Assembly: GCF_002000085.1 (NCBI RefSeq)
Contig: NZ_MUZU01000009.1
Location: 171,044 to 235,043, forward strand
From: Pseudocolwellia agarivorans
Lineage (GTDB): Bacteria; Pseudomonadota; Gammaproteobacteria; Enterobacterales; Alteromonadaceae
DNA length: 64,000 nucleotides
Reading direction: 5' to 3'
In this document: positions 27,929 through 36,314 of the stretch, one piece after another
How positions within the stretch are numbered: the stretch's first letter is position 1
Layout: each line of letters begins with the position of its first letter
The notes under the pieces: generated by a model
Databases searched by the model: none
Told to the model about the DNA's origin: nothing
The model's input: the letters and a program-made list of their open reading frames with translations, nothing else
Translations under genes and position numbers: made by a program

Positions 27929-28570
27929 ATGAGCTTTTTAAAAAACATTTTTAAAAAAGAAGCAGAAGTAGAACGTAAATTAACACACGCTAATCAACTC
28001 AAAAAAAACGATATTATTGTACTTAGCGATAGCTTTGGGTTACCTGAAACGTTACGTGGTCAAGAGTTTCAAGTATCAGCTATTAACTGTTACGAATACG
28101 AAAGCAAAACCGAAACGGAATGGGTACTAAAAGGCACTAACAACACTCAAATTTATCTTACCCTAGATATTGACGATGAAACCTACCTTAAATTCTCTTT
28201 AAAAATAGAACGTAATGACGTTGAAACACTTTTCAATTTAGATGATTTTGCGACAATCTTTGACGAACCGGGTAATGCCTTTTTGGAAAGACAAGCTGAT
28301 TCAAATAGCACATCTCAGTGGAGTAGCGATCAATATCAACAACAAACCTATTCACAAGTTGGCTATTTTCACAGAAAGGATAATCGAGTAGAATCTCTTT
28401 CATCGTATGAAGGGAAAGACGCTGGCGAGCAATTTGAGCTATATGCATTATTCGATAAAGAAGATACTAGAGGTATTGATATCGAAGTATGGCAAGACGG
28501 CGATACTGAAGTGTTTTTAACTTTGTTTAGACCAACAACCGATATTATTGACATGTATCCAGGAAGTTAA
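27929..28570 (+). CDS. DUF2491 protein (YjfK-like)
   Basis: A 213-residue cytoplasmic protein of the DUF2491 family (E. coli YjfK, about 219 residues). The start MSFLKNIFKKEAEVERKL is chosen because GGTGA precedes it at good spacing; an ATG four codons upstream lies at the edge of the terminator T-run. Family members adjoin YjfJ/PspA-like genes; function unknown. The acidic C-terminal part has the pattern GEQFELYALFDKEDTRGIDIEVW. It is 3 bases ahead of the next small gene, so the two are probably coupled. Confidence 0.85.
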   Translation: MSFLKNIFKKEAEVERKLTHANQLKKNDIIVLSDSFGLPETLRGQEFQVSAINCYEYESKTETEWVLKGTNNTQIYLTLDIDDETYLKFSLKIERNDVETLFNLDDFATIFDEPGNAFLERQADSNSTSQWSSDQYQQQTYSQVGYFHRKDNRVESLSSYEGKDAGEQFELYALFDKEDTRGIDIEVWQDGDTEVFLTLFRPTTDIIDMYPGS

Positions 28571-28573
28571 CAC

Positions 28574-28897
28574 GTGGCGCGTAAAATACTCGAAAAATGG
28601 GAATCATCTGTTAAAGCTGTTAAAGCTGTTCAAGTTGCTTTTGACATGGATGAAAAAATTCAACTAGCCATTAGAAAAGAAGCCCTTGAAGCAGGCTTAA
28701 GCCCTTCAGATCAAATACGTGACATTCTAGGTTTACCTACAAGTAAACGCCCTAAACGCCCTCGTTTAACGGTAAGTTTAGCCCCCGCCGATTATGAACT
28801 TCTTGCTGAAAAATATAACTTATCGCCAGATCAACAGTTAGATATTAAAAAGAAATTGATGGACGATTTGATCCAACACGTTAATGATGAAAAATAA
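28574..28897 (+). CDS. Small basic protein with two ribbon-helix-helix-like segments
   Basis: A 107-residue protein starting at GTG 28574, three bases after the DUF2491 stop. Two segments look like ribbon-helix-helix units: VQVAFDMDEKIQLAIRKEA followed by GLSPSDQIRDILG (about 20-55), and PRLTVSLAPADYELLAEKY followed by a second helix (about 62-103), joined by a basic SKRPKRP linker. If correct it could bind DNA and might control the nearby palindromic operators; this is inference without motif-search support. Homologues are expected beside yjfK-type genes. I do not know a function. Confidence 0.6.
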   Translation: MARKILEKWESSVKAVKAVQVAFDMDEKIQLAIRKEALEAGLSPSDQIRDILGLPTSKRPKRPRLTVSLAPADYELLAEKYNLSPDQQLDIKKKLMDDLIQHVNDEK

Positions 28898-28941
28898 TAG
28901 CCATTTAAAGCTTTGTTAAAATAAGACTAAGGAGATGAACG

Positions 28942-29400
28942 GTGTTAATATTTGAATCCGTTATGGAAAAAACACACTTGTATAAAGTCGATAACTTTGG
29001 TGTTAAAAATTACAATTTTTTAGTATTAACCTGTTTTCTATTTTTAGTCATGGCGTGTCTCACCCTATCTCTGGGTCACATCACTTATATTTTTGAAATA
29101 GAAAACGCTAACTCCCCTGTAAAAACTTACGGTGATGCTATATGGCTAATGGTTATGTCGGCTTCAACCATAGGTTTTGGAGATGTTTATCCTATTACCA
29201 CCATGGGTCGTATCGCTGTATATACAATGTTTTTACTTGGTGTAGGTACATTAGGTACGTTAGGTGCTATTTTCGCTAATCGCATTTTTGGATTTGCAGA
29301 CACCAATATTAAAAACAGAGAACTACGTAAACAAAATGCCGATATTTACGCTAAGTTACTAGAACTTGAAAAGAAAATTGATGAAATAAATAAACCTTAG
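28942..29400 (+). CDS. Two-TM potassium-channel-like protein
   Basis: A 152-residue membrane protein with the pore-domain layout: first membrane helix (about 25-50), pore loop with selectivity filter STIGFGDVYP (residues about 75-84; TxGFGD class), second membrane helix (about 92-113), and a C-terminal coiled-coil-like tail (NRELRKQNADIYAKLLELEKK split by charged residues). The filter suggests potassium selectivity. The start is GTG 28942 with GGAGA six bases upstream. Ion channels are known companions of PspA/DUF350 loci; here it is the last gene of the operon and might respond to loss of membrane potential, which is inference. Confidence 0.85.
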   Translation: MLIFESVMEKTHLYKVDNFGVKNYNFLVLTCFLFLVMACLTLSLGHITYIFEIENANSPVKTYGDAIWLMVMSASTIGFGDVYPITTMGRIAVYTMFLLGVGTLGTLGAIFANRIFGFADTNIKNRELRKQNADIYAKLLELEKKIDEINKP

Positions 29401-29463
29401 GCTTCAATTCATTTCATCAAATCATGAGAAATACAGGAAAATAATAAAAAGAATGCTGGAAAG

Positions 29464-29949
29464 TTATTTCCCTGCAGCAAAGTCGACTAACGTTTTGCCC
29501 GACATTCGATAACCTACCCATTCATCTTGTGAAACAGCACCAATAGACTCGTAAAAATCACGCGAAGGTTTATTCCAATCTAAACAACTCCACTCAAAAC
29601 GGCCACAACCTTTGTCTAAAGCTATTTGTGCCATTTTCTGCAACAGTAACTTACCAGCGCCTTTACCTCTATACTCTTGAGATACGTATAAATCTTCAAG
29701 ATATAAACCGGGCTTGGCCAACCACGTTGAGTAGTTATAAAAATAAATAGCAATACCTATAGCTTTACCATCAAGCTCACAAATTAAGGCATTTACATGG
29801 CTACCTTCAGTAAATATCGACTCTGCTATCGTTTGCTCTGTGGCTAGTACTTCGTGCTCAGCTTTTTCGTAAATGGCTAATTCACGAATGAAATATAAAA
29901 TGGTTGCTGCATCATCCTTAACAGCTGTTCGAATTGATAAAGCACTCAC
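29464..29949 (-). CDS. GNAT acetyltransferase, diamine/spermidine N-acetyltransferase-like
   Basis: A 161-residue GNAT enzyme. The acetyl-CoA pyrophosphate loop is QEYRGKGAGK, preceded by GLYLEDLYV and followed by RFEWSCLDWNKPSRDFYESIGA, a pattern close to eukaryotic-type diamine/thialysine acetyltransferases (SSAT branch). Acetylation of a polyamine or other primary amine is therefore likely but unproven. It starts 23 bases after the ketoacyl synthase on the same strand, so it can be the last gene of the exosortase cassette; it also lies next to, but opposite, the PspA locus with its aminopropyltransferase. Confidence 0.8.
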   Translation of the reverse strand: MSALSIRTAVKDDAATILYFIRELAIYEKAEHEVLATEQTIAESIFTEGSHVNALICELDGKAIGIAIYFYNYSTWLAKPGLYLEDLYVSQEYRGKGAGKLLLQKMAQIALDKGCGRFEWSCLDWNKPSRDFYESIGAVSQDEWVGYRMSGKTLVDFAAGK

Positions 29950-29972
29950 GTTATTCTCCTTGTTGAATGGTA

Positions 29973-31211
29973 TTAAATTTTAGGTATATACTTTTTAAAA
30001 ATGATACATGTGTTTAGTCCACCAAAAGCAAAAGAGTTACTCATTGCGTATTCTATGCCATGAGGTTGAGCTTGATTAGGAACATAGTCTAAATTACATT
30101 CATCATCATTTTCTTTAAAATTTTTGGTAGGCGGACATTGCTGTTTTTCTATCGCTAAAATACTGGCAATACTTTCTAATGCTGCGCCAGCACCTAACAC
30201 ATGACCGTGAATAGCTTTAGTTGAAGACACTTTTAACTGAGGTGCATGCGCTTTAAATACTTGATGGATCGCATAGGTTTCTGTTTTATCATTTTGCTTA
30301 GTACCTGAGCCATGAGCATTAATATAAGCAATATCTGACGGTAAAATATCGGCATCTTGAAGGGCTGCATTCATCGCCATTTCAGCGCCTTCAGCCAATG
30401 GCTGTATCATATTGTGCGCGTCAGAGCTCATACCTACACCAACGATTTCACCGTAAATATCTGCACCACGTGCTAACGCATGATCTAAAGTTTCTAATAC
30501 TAAGGTCGCTGCGCCCTCCCCTATAATCAAACCACTTCGATTCGCTGAAAAAGGACGACAAGTGTCATGAGATAATACGCGTAATCCGTCCCAAGCATGA
30601 AAATTACCTGAAGTGATACAAGCTTCAGCTCCACCTGTTATTGCAACATCTACCATATTACTGCGTAGCATTAGTACAGACATGATCAACGCATGTCCTG
30701 AAGATGAGCAGGCCGATGAAGTAGTAAACGCGGGGCCTTTAATCCCATACTTCATTGAAATATGGCTGGTGGCTGAACTCGGTAATAATTTAGGTACAGT
30801 AAAAGGATGAGCACGCTTTTTGTCTGATTCAAACAATAATGAATAAGACTGTTCAATAGTTTCTTGTCCGCCAATACTGGTGCCGTGTACAACACAAGTG
30901 CGTTGAGCTAAAGGGCGATCATTAAAAGCGAGTTTCGATTGTGTTATTGCTTCATCCGTTGCCAGTAAAGCAAATTGAGTAAAACGATCAAAATGTTTTA
31001 GCTCTGCTTTTGAAAAGTTTTTGGCTGGATCATAATTTTTAACTTCTGCCGCCATTGATGCATGGTGAGGCTCGGGCGTAAATAAACTAATAGGTGCTAT
31101 TGTGTTTATTAGCTTATTGTTGTTGTCAAAAAGATATTCGCTAAAGTGACTAACATTATTACCAGCAGCTGAAATAGCGCCCATACCTGTAACAACAATG
31201 CGTTTACTCAT
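29973..31211 (-). CDS. Beta-ketoacyl-ACP synthase (FabF-like)
   Basis: A thiolase-fold condensing enzyme of 412 residues. The start MSKRIVVTGMGAISAAG (ATG at 31209-31211) overlaps the upstream ACP gene by 8 bases and is preferred to a longer frame. The Cys-His-His triad is intact: TSSACSSSGHA, NAHGSGTKQND and KAIHGHVLGAGAALE. It extends acyl chains on an acyl carrier protein by decarboxylative condensation. It is not the housekeeping fabF context (no fabD, fabG, fabH near); instead it is coupled to a dedicated ACP and an Lnt-like acyltransferase, suggesting a special acyl chain for that pathway. Confidence 0.9.
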   Translation of the reverse strand: MSKRIVVTGMGAISAAGNNVSHFSEYLFDNNNKLINTIAPISLFTPEPHHASMAAEVKNYDPAKNFSKAELKHFDRFTQFALLATDEAITQSKLAFNDRPLAQRTCVVHGTSIGGQETIEQSYSLLFESDKKRAHPFTVPKLLPSSATSHISMKYGIKGPAFTTSSACSSSGHALIMSVLMLRSNMVDVAITGGAEACITSGNFHAWDGLRVLSHDTCRPFSANRSGLIIGEGAATLVLETLDHALARGADIYGEIVGVGMSSDAHNMIQPLAEGAEMAMNAALQDADILPSDIAYINAHGSGTKQNDKTETYAIHQVFKAHAPQLKVSSTKAIHGHVLGAGAALESIASILAIEKQQCPPTKNFKENDDECNLDYVPNQAQPHGIEYAMSNSFAFGGLNTCIIFKKYIPKI

Positions 31212-31503
31212 TATTATCGACTTTATTTTGAATATTTTGTTGTACAAGGCTTTCAACCAAAGTAACCACATCATCAAGGCTAGATAAATTAAAACCTTGT
31301 TGCTCTAATTCATTCTCACTAGGAATATTAATATCAAAAGCTTCCTCAAGGTCAAAAATAATTTCAACTAACGAGAGAGAGTCTATTCCAATACTATCTA
31401 ACGAATCACTATGGGAAACCTGCTTCAAATCTTCAGTAGTATATTCAGAAACAATATCGATGATTTTAGCTTTAGTAAATGAGCTAACGTTACTTGTGTT
31501 CAT
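31204..31503 (-). CDS. Dedicated acyl carrier protein
   Basis: A 99-residue acidic four-helix carrier protein. The phosphopantetheine attachment serine is in GIDSLSLVEIIFDLEE (DSL motif), and the downstream FDINIPSENELEQQGF is typical of ACP helix II-III. It is not acpP: it is longer, divergent in sequence and sits between an Lnt-like gene (14-base overlap upstream) and a ketoacyl synthase (8-base overlap downstream). The tight coupling suggests all three act in one acylation pathway. Confidence 0.9.
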   Translation of the reverse strand: MNTSNVSSFTKAKIIDIVSEYTTEDLKQVSHSDSLDSIGIDSLSLVEIIFDLEEAFDINIPSENELEQQGFNLSSLDDVVTLVESLVQQNIQNKVDNNE

Positions 31504-33073
31504 GACTTAATTTAACCTTTTTCCAGTCGACGATTAACGATAATAAGGTGATAAGTATAAAAATAATTTTACTCGTATTCGGATATTTTTGGTAAAACGT
31601 TTCTATATCTTTTATGTAAACCTGAGTGATTGAAACCCCTTGCTTATTCGACTCAATAAGAGAACCTGCTATGATCTTTCCTTGCGCATTTATAATACTA
31701 CTGATCCCTGTATTAGTCGCTCTTACTAACGGTGTTCTATACTCAATGGTACGAAATAATGACAAGGCTAAATGCACATTAACACCGGCGGTACTAGCGA
31801 ACCAAGCATCGTTAACGGTATTAATCAGTAAACTATTATGTGTATTGATACTTTTACCAACCAAATCTGTAAAAACGGCTTCATAACAAATTAAAGGGAT
31901 AATATTAATCGTATTATTGTTTATTAGTAAAGGTAACGTTTTTGAATGCTCGCCTGATTTGTAATTAGGCGCGTAAGGTAACATTTTACGTAACCATGGC
32001 AGTTGTTTTTCAAAGGGTAGATACTCTCCTATAGGCAATAACTTCTGTTTTTGGTAGCGTGACGTTACTTGATTATGTTGAATTAATTCAATGGTATTAA
32101 AGTAGCCATTATTCTCATTTAAGGTTTTATTTATAGGTTCAATCGCTGTTAATAATAAAGGCGTATTACCTATAGCTTCACTGAATAATTTTTTATCATA
32201 ATTAAAAAACTCAAAAGACAATGGCACTGGCACTTCAGGAAAAATGATTAAATCGGGTCTATTTGATAATAGGTTATCAGAATATTGTTCAGACAATGTT
32301 TGATGAATAAGCGTTTGCAATGGCTTAGCCACGGTTAACCAGTCATCTCGTGTTCTCAGTTTTACATCTATATTAGGTTGCACCATTGTTATCGTTAATT
32401 GATTGCTATGATGCCTTTTAACCTCTTGTTCAATCAATGCCGACTGAACAAGTCCGTATAACAAGTTCCCCATAAAAAACAGCAATGCCACGACTAGGTA
32501 CTGTAAGCTCTTTTGCTTATTACGTTTTCGTTCAACCAAACATCCTGCTAGTAAAAAACTGACCGCGTGAATAATAAAAAAAACAAGCCCAACACCACCA
32601 ATATCAGCAAGCTGTATTTGCATAGGCGACAGATATAATGAATGAACAATATTACCGGGAAGAATATGAGGAATATAATTAACAAGGACGGTAAACAAAC
32701 ATGCTGCTTTAAGTGCACCTAAAACACTCTCATTCCACTTTAAAGCGACATAAAACCATGTGCCAATAGCATAAGGCAAAGCGCAAACGACACAGAAAAG
32801 AAAAACAAAAGGAATAATTAAATTAGCGTGGCTATAGGTAATATCCGCAATACCAGGAATAACCCACCAAATACTACAAAACCAACCAAAGGTGGCCGCT
32901 AATAAAGCTAAAGTAAAAGCATAATTAGGTTTAGCGCCATATAAAGAAAAAAGCGTGGGAACTATAGCAATCCAAGCTAAAAACCCATATCCACCACTCG
33001 GAAAAGCTAAATAAAATAGCCCCACAGTTAAGAATACTAGAAGTAAATCAAAAGCTTGTTTTTGATTTTTCAT
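31490..33073 (-). CDS. Apolipoprotein N-acyltransferase (Lnt)-like protein
   Basis: A 527-residue inner-membrane protein with about six to seven N-terminal membrane helices (opening LAFPSGGYGFLAW, as in Lnt) and a periplasmic nitrilase-fold domain. The Glu-Lys-Cys triad is visible: Glu in IIFPEVPVP, Lys in RYQKQKLLPIGEYLPFE and Cys in PLICYEAVFTD. Lnt N-acylates the N-terminal cysteine of lipoproteins; the true Lnt is normally beside corC/ybeX, not here. In this operon it is the likely transferase of a chain made by the ACP and ketoacyl synthase. ATG 33073 is used; a TTG 15 bases upstream is an alternative. No clear Shine-Dalgarno. Confidence 0.85.
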   Translation of the reverse strand: MKNQKQAFDLLLVFLTVGLFYLAFPSGGYGFLAWIAIVPTLFSLYGAKPNYAFTLALLAATFGWFCSIWWVIPGIADITYSHANLIIPFVFLFCVVCALPYAIGTWFYVALKWNESVLGALKAACLFTVLVNYIPHILPGNIVHSLYLSPMQIQLADIGGVGLVFFIIHAVSFLLAGCLVERKRNKQKSLQYLVVALLFFMGNLLYGLVQSALIEQEVKRHHSNQLTITMVQPNIDVKLRTRDDWLTVAKPLQTLIHQTLSEQYSDNLLSNRPDLIIFPEVPVPLSFEFFNYDKKLFSEAIGNTPLLLTAIEPINKTLNENNGYFNTIELIQHNQVTSRYQKQKLLPIGEYLPFEKQLPWLRKMLPYAPNYKSGEHSKTLPLLINNNTINIIPLICYEAVFTDLVGKSINTHNSLLINTVNDAWFASTAGVNVHLALSLFRTIEYRTPLVRATNTGISSIINAQGKIIAGSLIESNKQGVSITQVYIKDIETFYQKYPNTSKIIFILITLLSLIVDWKKVKLSHEHK

Positions 33074-33100
33074 TTGAAGAAACAACAATCTAATAACAGA

Positions 33101-33292
33101 TTATTTCTTTTTAAATTTATAAACTAAAGCAATTACCACGACAAGTGCTATATGAAACATTGGATGCATGTAAGGTACACTTGCGCTACTTCCACCGCCT
33201 CCTGTTCCTCCGCCTCCACCCACCGCAAAAACAGGGTGAGATACAAACAAAACGAACATCATAAAAAATATAACAACAACTTTATTAAACAT
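33101..33292 (-). CDS. Tiny glycine-rich tripartite protein, probable exosortase target
   Basis: A 63-residue protein with signal peptide (about 1-23, ending SHPVFA), then GGGGG and GGGG runs (residues 25-34), a short SSASVPYMHP stretch, one hydrophobic helix (about 46-58) and a basic end YKFKKK. Signal peptide, short motif, helix and basic tail is the layout of proteins with a C-terminal sorting signal of the PEP-CTERM kind, although here almost nothing lies between the two. It starts 3 bases after the exosortase stop, with AAAGG as ribosome binding site inside that gene. I recall very small targets annotated beside exosortase H-type genes but cannot verify the match. Confidence 0.7.
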   Translation of the reverse strand: MFNKVVVIFFMMFVLFVSHPVFAVGGGGGTGGGGSSASVPYMHPMFHIALVVVIALVYKFKKK

Positions 33293-33295
33293 TTT

Positions 33296-33823
33296 CTACC
33301 TTTGCTTTATCTGATCTGTTGAGATTCGGGCTTCATACTTTTCTGCCAGCCAATTCATTAAAAAGAAAAGTGCTAATGCAGAAACAAAATTAACTAACTG
33401 CCATATGTATAAATGGTAAAGTTCGAATTGATTTATTGGGTACTTAATTTCATTAAATAAATGAACAATTCTAATAATATTTTCAATTTGGATCAAAACA
33501 CATGCACTAATTGCCATTAATATTTTTAAGCTCCACCTATACTGTAAGGCAAAAATGGCAGCCCATAATGTAGCGATTAACGATAATGCCGTACATTTAT
33601 GGTCAACTATAACAAACCTTTGCGTATCAGCATGAATAAGTTTGTTATCAATAACACTTACATTATCTAAAAAAAAATGCCCTAAATAACCTGCTGCTTC
33701 AGCAAGATAGCTTTGAATAAAAAAAGCAAGCCTAGTACTTTCATCAATCCACCAAACGAGCAGTTGGAGTAATAGTACCCAAACCATAAATGCCCGAAAA
33801 AAAGATAATAACGGCTTGTTCAT
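33296..33823 (-). CDS. Short exosortase / archaeosortase-family transpeptidase
   Basis: A 175-residue inner-membrane protein with about five membrane helices. The exosortase signature residues appear in order and spacing: Cys77 in VDHKCTALSLIATL, Arg118 in IENIIRIVHLF (N-x2-R) and His137 in FELYHLYIWQ. These enzymes cut proteins at a C-terminal sorting signal and are thought to attach the product to a surface acceptor. It is shorter than EpsH-type exosortases (about 260-300) and similar to single-target variants. Its start is 35 bases after ygiF. The next gene encodes a candidate target, then Lnt-like, ACP and KAS. Confidence 0.85.
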   Translation of the reverse strand: MNKPLLSFFRAFMVWVLLLQLLVWWIDESTRLAFFIQSYLAEAAGYLGHFFLDNVSVIDNKLIHADTQRFVIVDHKCTALSLIATLWAAIFALQYRWSLKILMAISACVLIQIENIIRIVHLFNEIKYPINQFELYHLYIWQLVNFVSALALFFLMNWLAEKYEARISTDQIKQR

Positions 33824-33858
33824 CTATTTAACTTACGTTTTTATAACGGTACAAATAA

Positions 33859-35361
33859 TCACAACCAATAAGGCACAAGAGACATTGCGCTATGTTTAGA
33901 ATGATCTAAAGCGTGTAATAAATTGTCTACCTTACTTTTTTGCCAATTCATTAATTTGGCGGGTTGCTCAGGTAAACGCTGAAGTTGCTGTTGAATAAGC
34001 CATAACACTTGCAACTCTGTAATACCTTCTCGAATATCTAACCAAGGCGCTCTGTATTTACTTCGCTCTTCTTCATTAAATAATGCAGCAAACCAAATTC
34101 CTGTGTGTAAGCTGATATTAAGTAATGAACTTTGCTCTAAGTACTGTTCACTTGTTAAAGACATAGCCTCAGACATAGCTTTAACTAAATCATCTAAACT
34201 TTTTGATAACTGATTAGTAGCAAAAGTTAGTATATTTATATTGACTGCACTGCTAGAAAATAGCTTCTGATTTGGCATCAAAAGCTTCAGAATGTTAAGT
34301 TGTAATTGGTTAAATCGTTGAGAGTGAAAAACTTGTTTCACTTCGTCTATATTAGGAAACCTTCTTTTTTCTAACTTTAACTCGGTCACAAGTTCGGCGC
34401 TGTAATCAAGCTTTTTACGGTAATTACCTGTTTTATTCACTATTTCTTTTAAATAGATAAGATGTTCAACCCATGAAAAAACACCAACAAAATAGGTTAT
34501 TTCATTTTTAATATCAGTTAACTCTTCTAATAAATACTCTTCAAAAAAGATAAAGCCATGTTCCATTAATGCCAGAGTATCTTTAATCACCGCTAAATCG
34601 GATAAAGAAGGCTCATCGATATAATGCTCTACAGATTTTTGTAAGTGATTAAGACCAGAAGTTAAACCCGTAAGAAAAGCTTCGCTAATATTTTCATTTT
34701 GATTTAACGGTAGCAAAGCAAGCGGAGAACATACTGATGTGGTTTTAGTTTCATTCCACAAACCATAACCTCTAGCGGCTTTACTATTCAGCCCAGGTCT
34801 CAATTCGAGTTCAGTTAAAAATAATTCAGCTAAGTCAAATAATTCAGATAGCTCACCTCGAACCAGCTCTAATTCAATTTCGCAAATAGGATCAACTAAT
34901 CCGTTACTTGAGACTTCACCTTGATCAAAAACGACTTCAACTACACCACCTTTTGCGGTGTTAATCAGCCATATATGTCGCTCAAAGTCAGTAGAAAATA
35001 ATGAAACTAATTGATTTTGGATATTTTCAAGGTTTTGGGTGGGTTTCCAAATTTCAGCAGGAAATAGATCGAGTTGAGGTTGCTTAACCGTAATTGGCAC
35101 ATTGAATTCAGGCCTCTGCTGCAAACCACCGATTAACTTACCCGCGGTTTTAATTGTTTGCTCTAGCATTCCGTCTTTTTCACGAATGCGTAAACCCATA
35201 TCATGTTTTCTTAAGTTTAAATCTGGCGTATCAAAATAACAATTACCCAACTGAGTAACGCTTTCAATATAGTCAATCTTCTGTTTTGATAATAAGGTTG
35301 AAATGATGTCTGCTGTGTTATCGCTAAAAACTAAATATTTTAGCTCTATCTCTATCGCCAT
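33859..35361 (-). CDS. ygiF: CYTH/CHAD inorganic triphosphatase YgiF
   Basis: A 500-residue protein. The N-terminal CYTH tunnel domain (about 1-205) opens with E4-x-E6-x-K8 (IEIELK) and has charged strands such as MGLRIREKDG and EIELELVRGE; the C-terminal CHAD domain (about 220-500) is helical and histidine-containing. E. coli YgiF (433) hydrolyses inorganic triphosphate. In E. coli ygiF is next to glnE and ygiM; the ygiM side is kept here (divergent, 279-base gap), while the glnE side is interrupted by the accessory block. Confidence 0.92.
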   Translation of the reverse strand: MAIEIELKYLVFSDNTADIISTLLSKQKIDYIESVTQLGNCYFDTPDLNLRKHDMGLRIREKDGMLEQTIKTAGKLIGGLQQRPEFNVPITVKQPQLDLFPAEIWKPTQNLENIQNQLVSLFSTDFERHIWLINTAKGGVVEVVFDQGEVSSNGLVDPICEIELELVRGELSELFDLAELFLTELELRPGLNSKAARGYGLWNETKTTSVCSPLALLPLNQNENISEAFLTGLTSGLNHLQKSVEHYIDEPSLSDLAVIKDTLALMEHGFIFFEEYLLEELTDIKNEITYFVGVFSWVEHLIYLKEIVNKTGNYRKKLDYSAELVTELKLEKRRFPNIDEVKQVFHSQRFNQLQLNILKLLMPNQKLFSSSAVNINILTFATNQLSKSLDDLVKAMSEAMSLTSEQYLEQSSLLNISLHTGIWFAALFNEEERSKYRAPWLDIREGITELQVLWLIQQQLQRLPEQPAKLMNWQKSKVDNLLHALDHSKHSAMSLVPYWL

Positions 35362-35640
35362 GATGTCTCAAGTTAAGTATTTATAATCGCTATATTAATT
35401 TTATACGTTACGTAATTAATCATATAACTTATGAAGCCCCTACAATACAAAAGCTCGTACTTATAGGCAATCTTTTTCAACATACAGCCCTCAGTTTAAA
35501 CGAATCAATTACACATATTTAAGTGGTTTAACGATATATACAAAAATAGAGCAAAAATAATTGCCTTTCTACTTGCTATCAAAGTGCCAAAGCCCTAATA
35601 TTTTCAGTCATTCTCGATTAATTAAGCATTTGGTTACCGC

Positions 35641-36231
35641 ATGACATTGTTAAGATCTTTTTTTACCTGTTTATTATTTATTCTTTCTTCAAGTGTATAC
35701 GCGCAAGAAAATACAACTGTGGGATATATTTCTGACGAGCTTCCTATATTTGTTCACTCGGGTCCGGGTAAAAACTACCGTATTTTAGGTACAGTAACCT
35801 CAGGTTCAGAAGTTCAAATTACAGGTAATAACAGTAATGAATATTCTGAAGTTATTGATGAAAAAGGAAGAACAGTTTGGTTAGAAAGCCAATATGTTTC
35901 AACTAAAGCAGGGCTTAGAGTGGTTATTGCTCAACTTAATGCAAAATTAGCCGACTTAGAAAGTAATGCGGGTTCAGTAACCGAAAGCTTATTACGTGCA
36001 AATAAAGATGTAGACCGATTAAGCAGTGAAAAAACGCAACTAAATAACGAAATTTCAGTACTTAACAAAAACCTTAGCGAAGTACAGCTGAAGCTAAAAG
36101 ATCAAGATACGAATATAAAGAAAGAGTGGTTTTTTAATGGCGCTATCGTTTTATGTATAGGCTTAGTTTTAGGCTTGATTCTTCCTCGCTTATCTTCCAA
36201 TAAAAAAAGCAGCATGAATAGCTGGAAATAA
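35641..36231 (+). CDS. ygiM: SH3-domain membrane protein YgiM
   Basis: A 196-residue protein (TIGR04211-type): signal peptide (about 1-21), bacterial SH3 domain (about 25-90, LPIFVHSGPGKNYRILGTV), a coiled-coil segment (about 95-160) and one C-terminal membrane helix (about 165-185) ending in a basic tail. It is probably periplasmic and anchored at its C-terminus. E. coli ygiM (htrG) has the same layout and the same neighbour ygiF. Function is poorly known. Confidence 0.9.
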   Translation: MTLLRSFFTCLLFILSSSVYAQENTTVGYISDELPIFVHSGPGKNYRILGTVTSGSEVQITGNNSNEYSEVIDEKGRTVWLESQYVSTKAGLRVVIAQLNAKLADLESNAGSVTESLLRANKDVDRLSSEKTQLNNEISVLNKNLSEVQLKLKDQDTNIKKEWFFNGAIVLCIGLVLGLILPRLSSNKKSSMNSWK

Positions 36232-36262
36232 CATATTACTGACTCTACATTTATTATGTATC

Positions 36263-36300
36263 AAGGCCTAATAACTCGCATGACTTGTTTATTAGGCCTT
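36263..36300. terminator. Convergent hairpin between ygiM and the Wzi-like gene
   Basis: A perfect 12-bp stem AAGGCCTAATAA (36263-36274) with TTATTAGGCCTT (36289-36300). The T-run is short on both sides, so it is a moderate terminator serving both genes. Confidence 0.6.
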
Positions 36301-36314
36301 AATACGTTGTAATA

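Noticed and set aside
31490..33073. The housekeeping apolipoprotein N-acyltransferase lnt
   Set aside because: Context (exosortase, ACP, KAS) differs from the usual corC-lnt pair and the sequence is divergent outside the catalytic motifs; treated as a paralogue, though the genome was not available to confirm a second copy.
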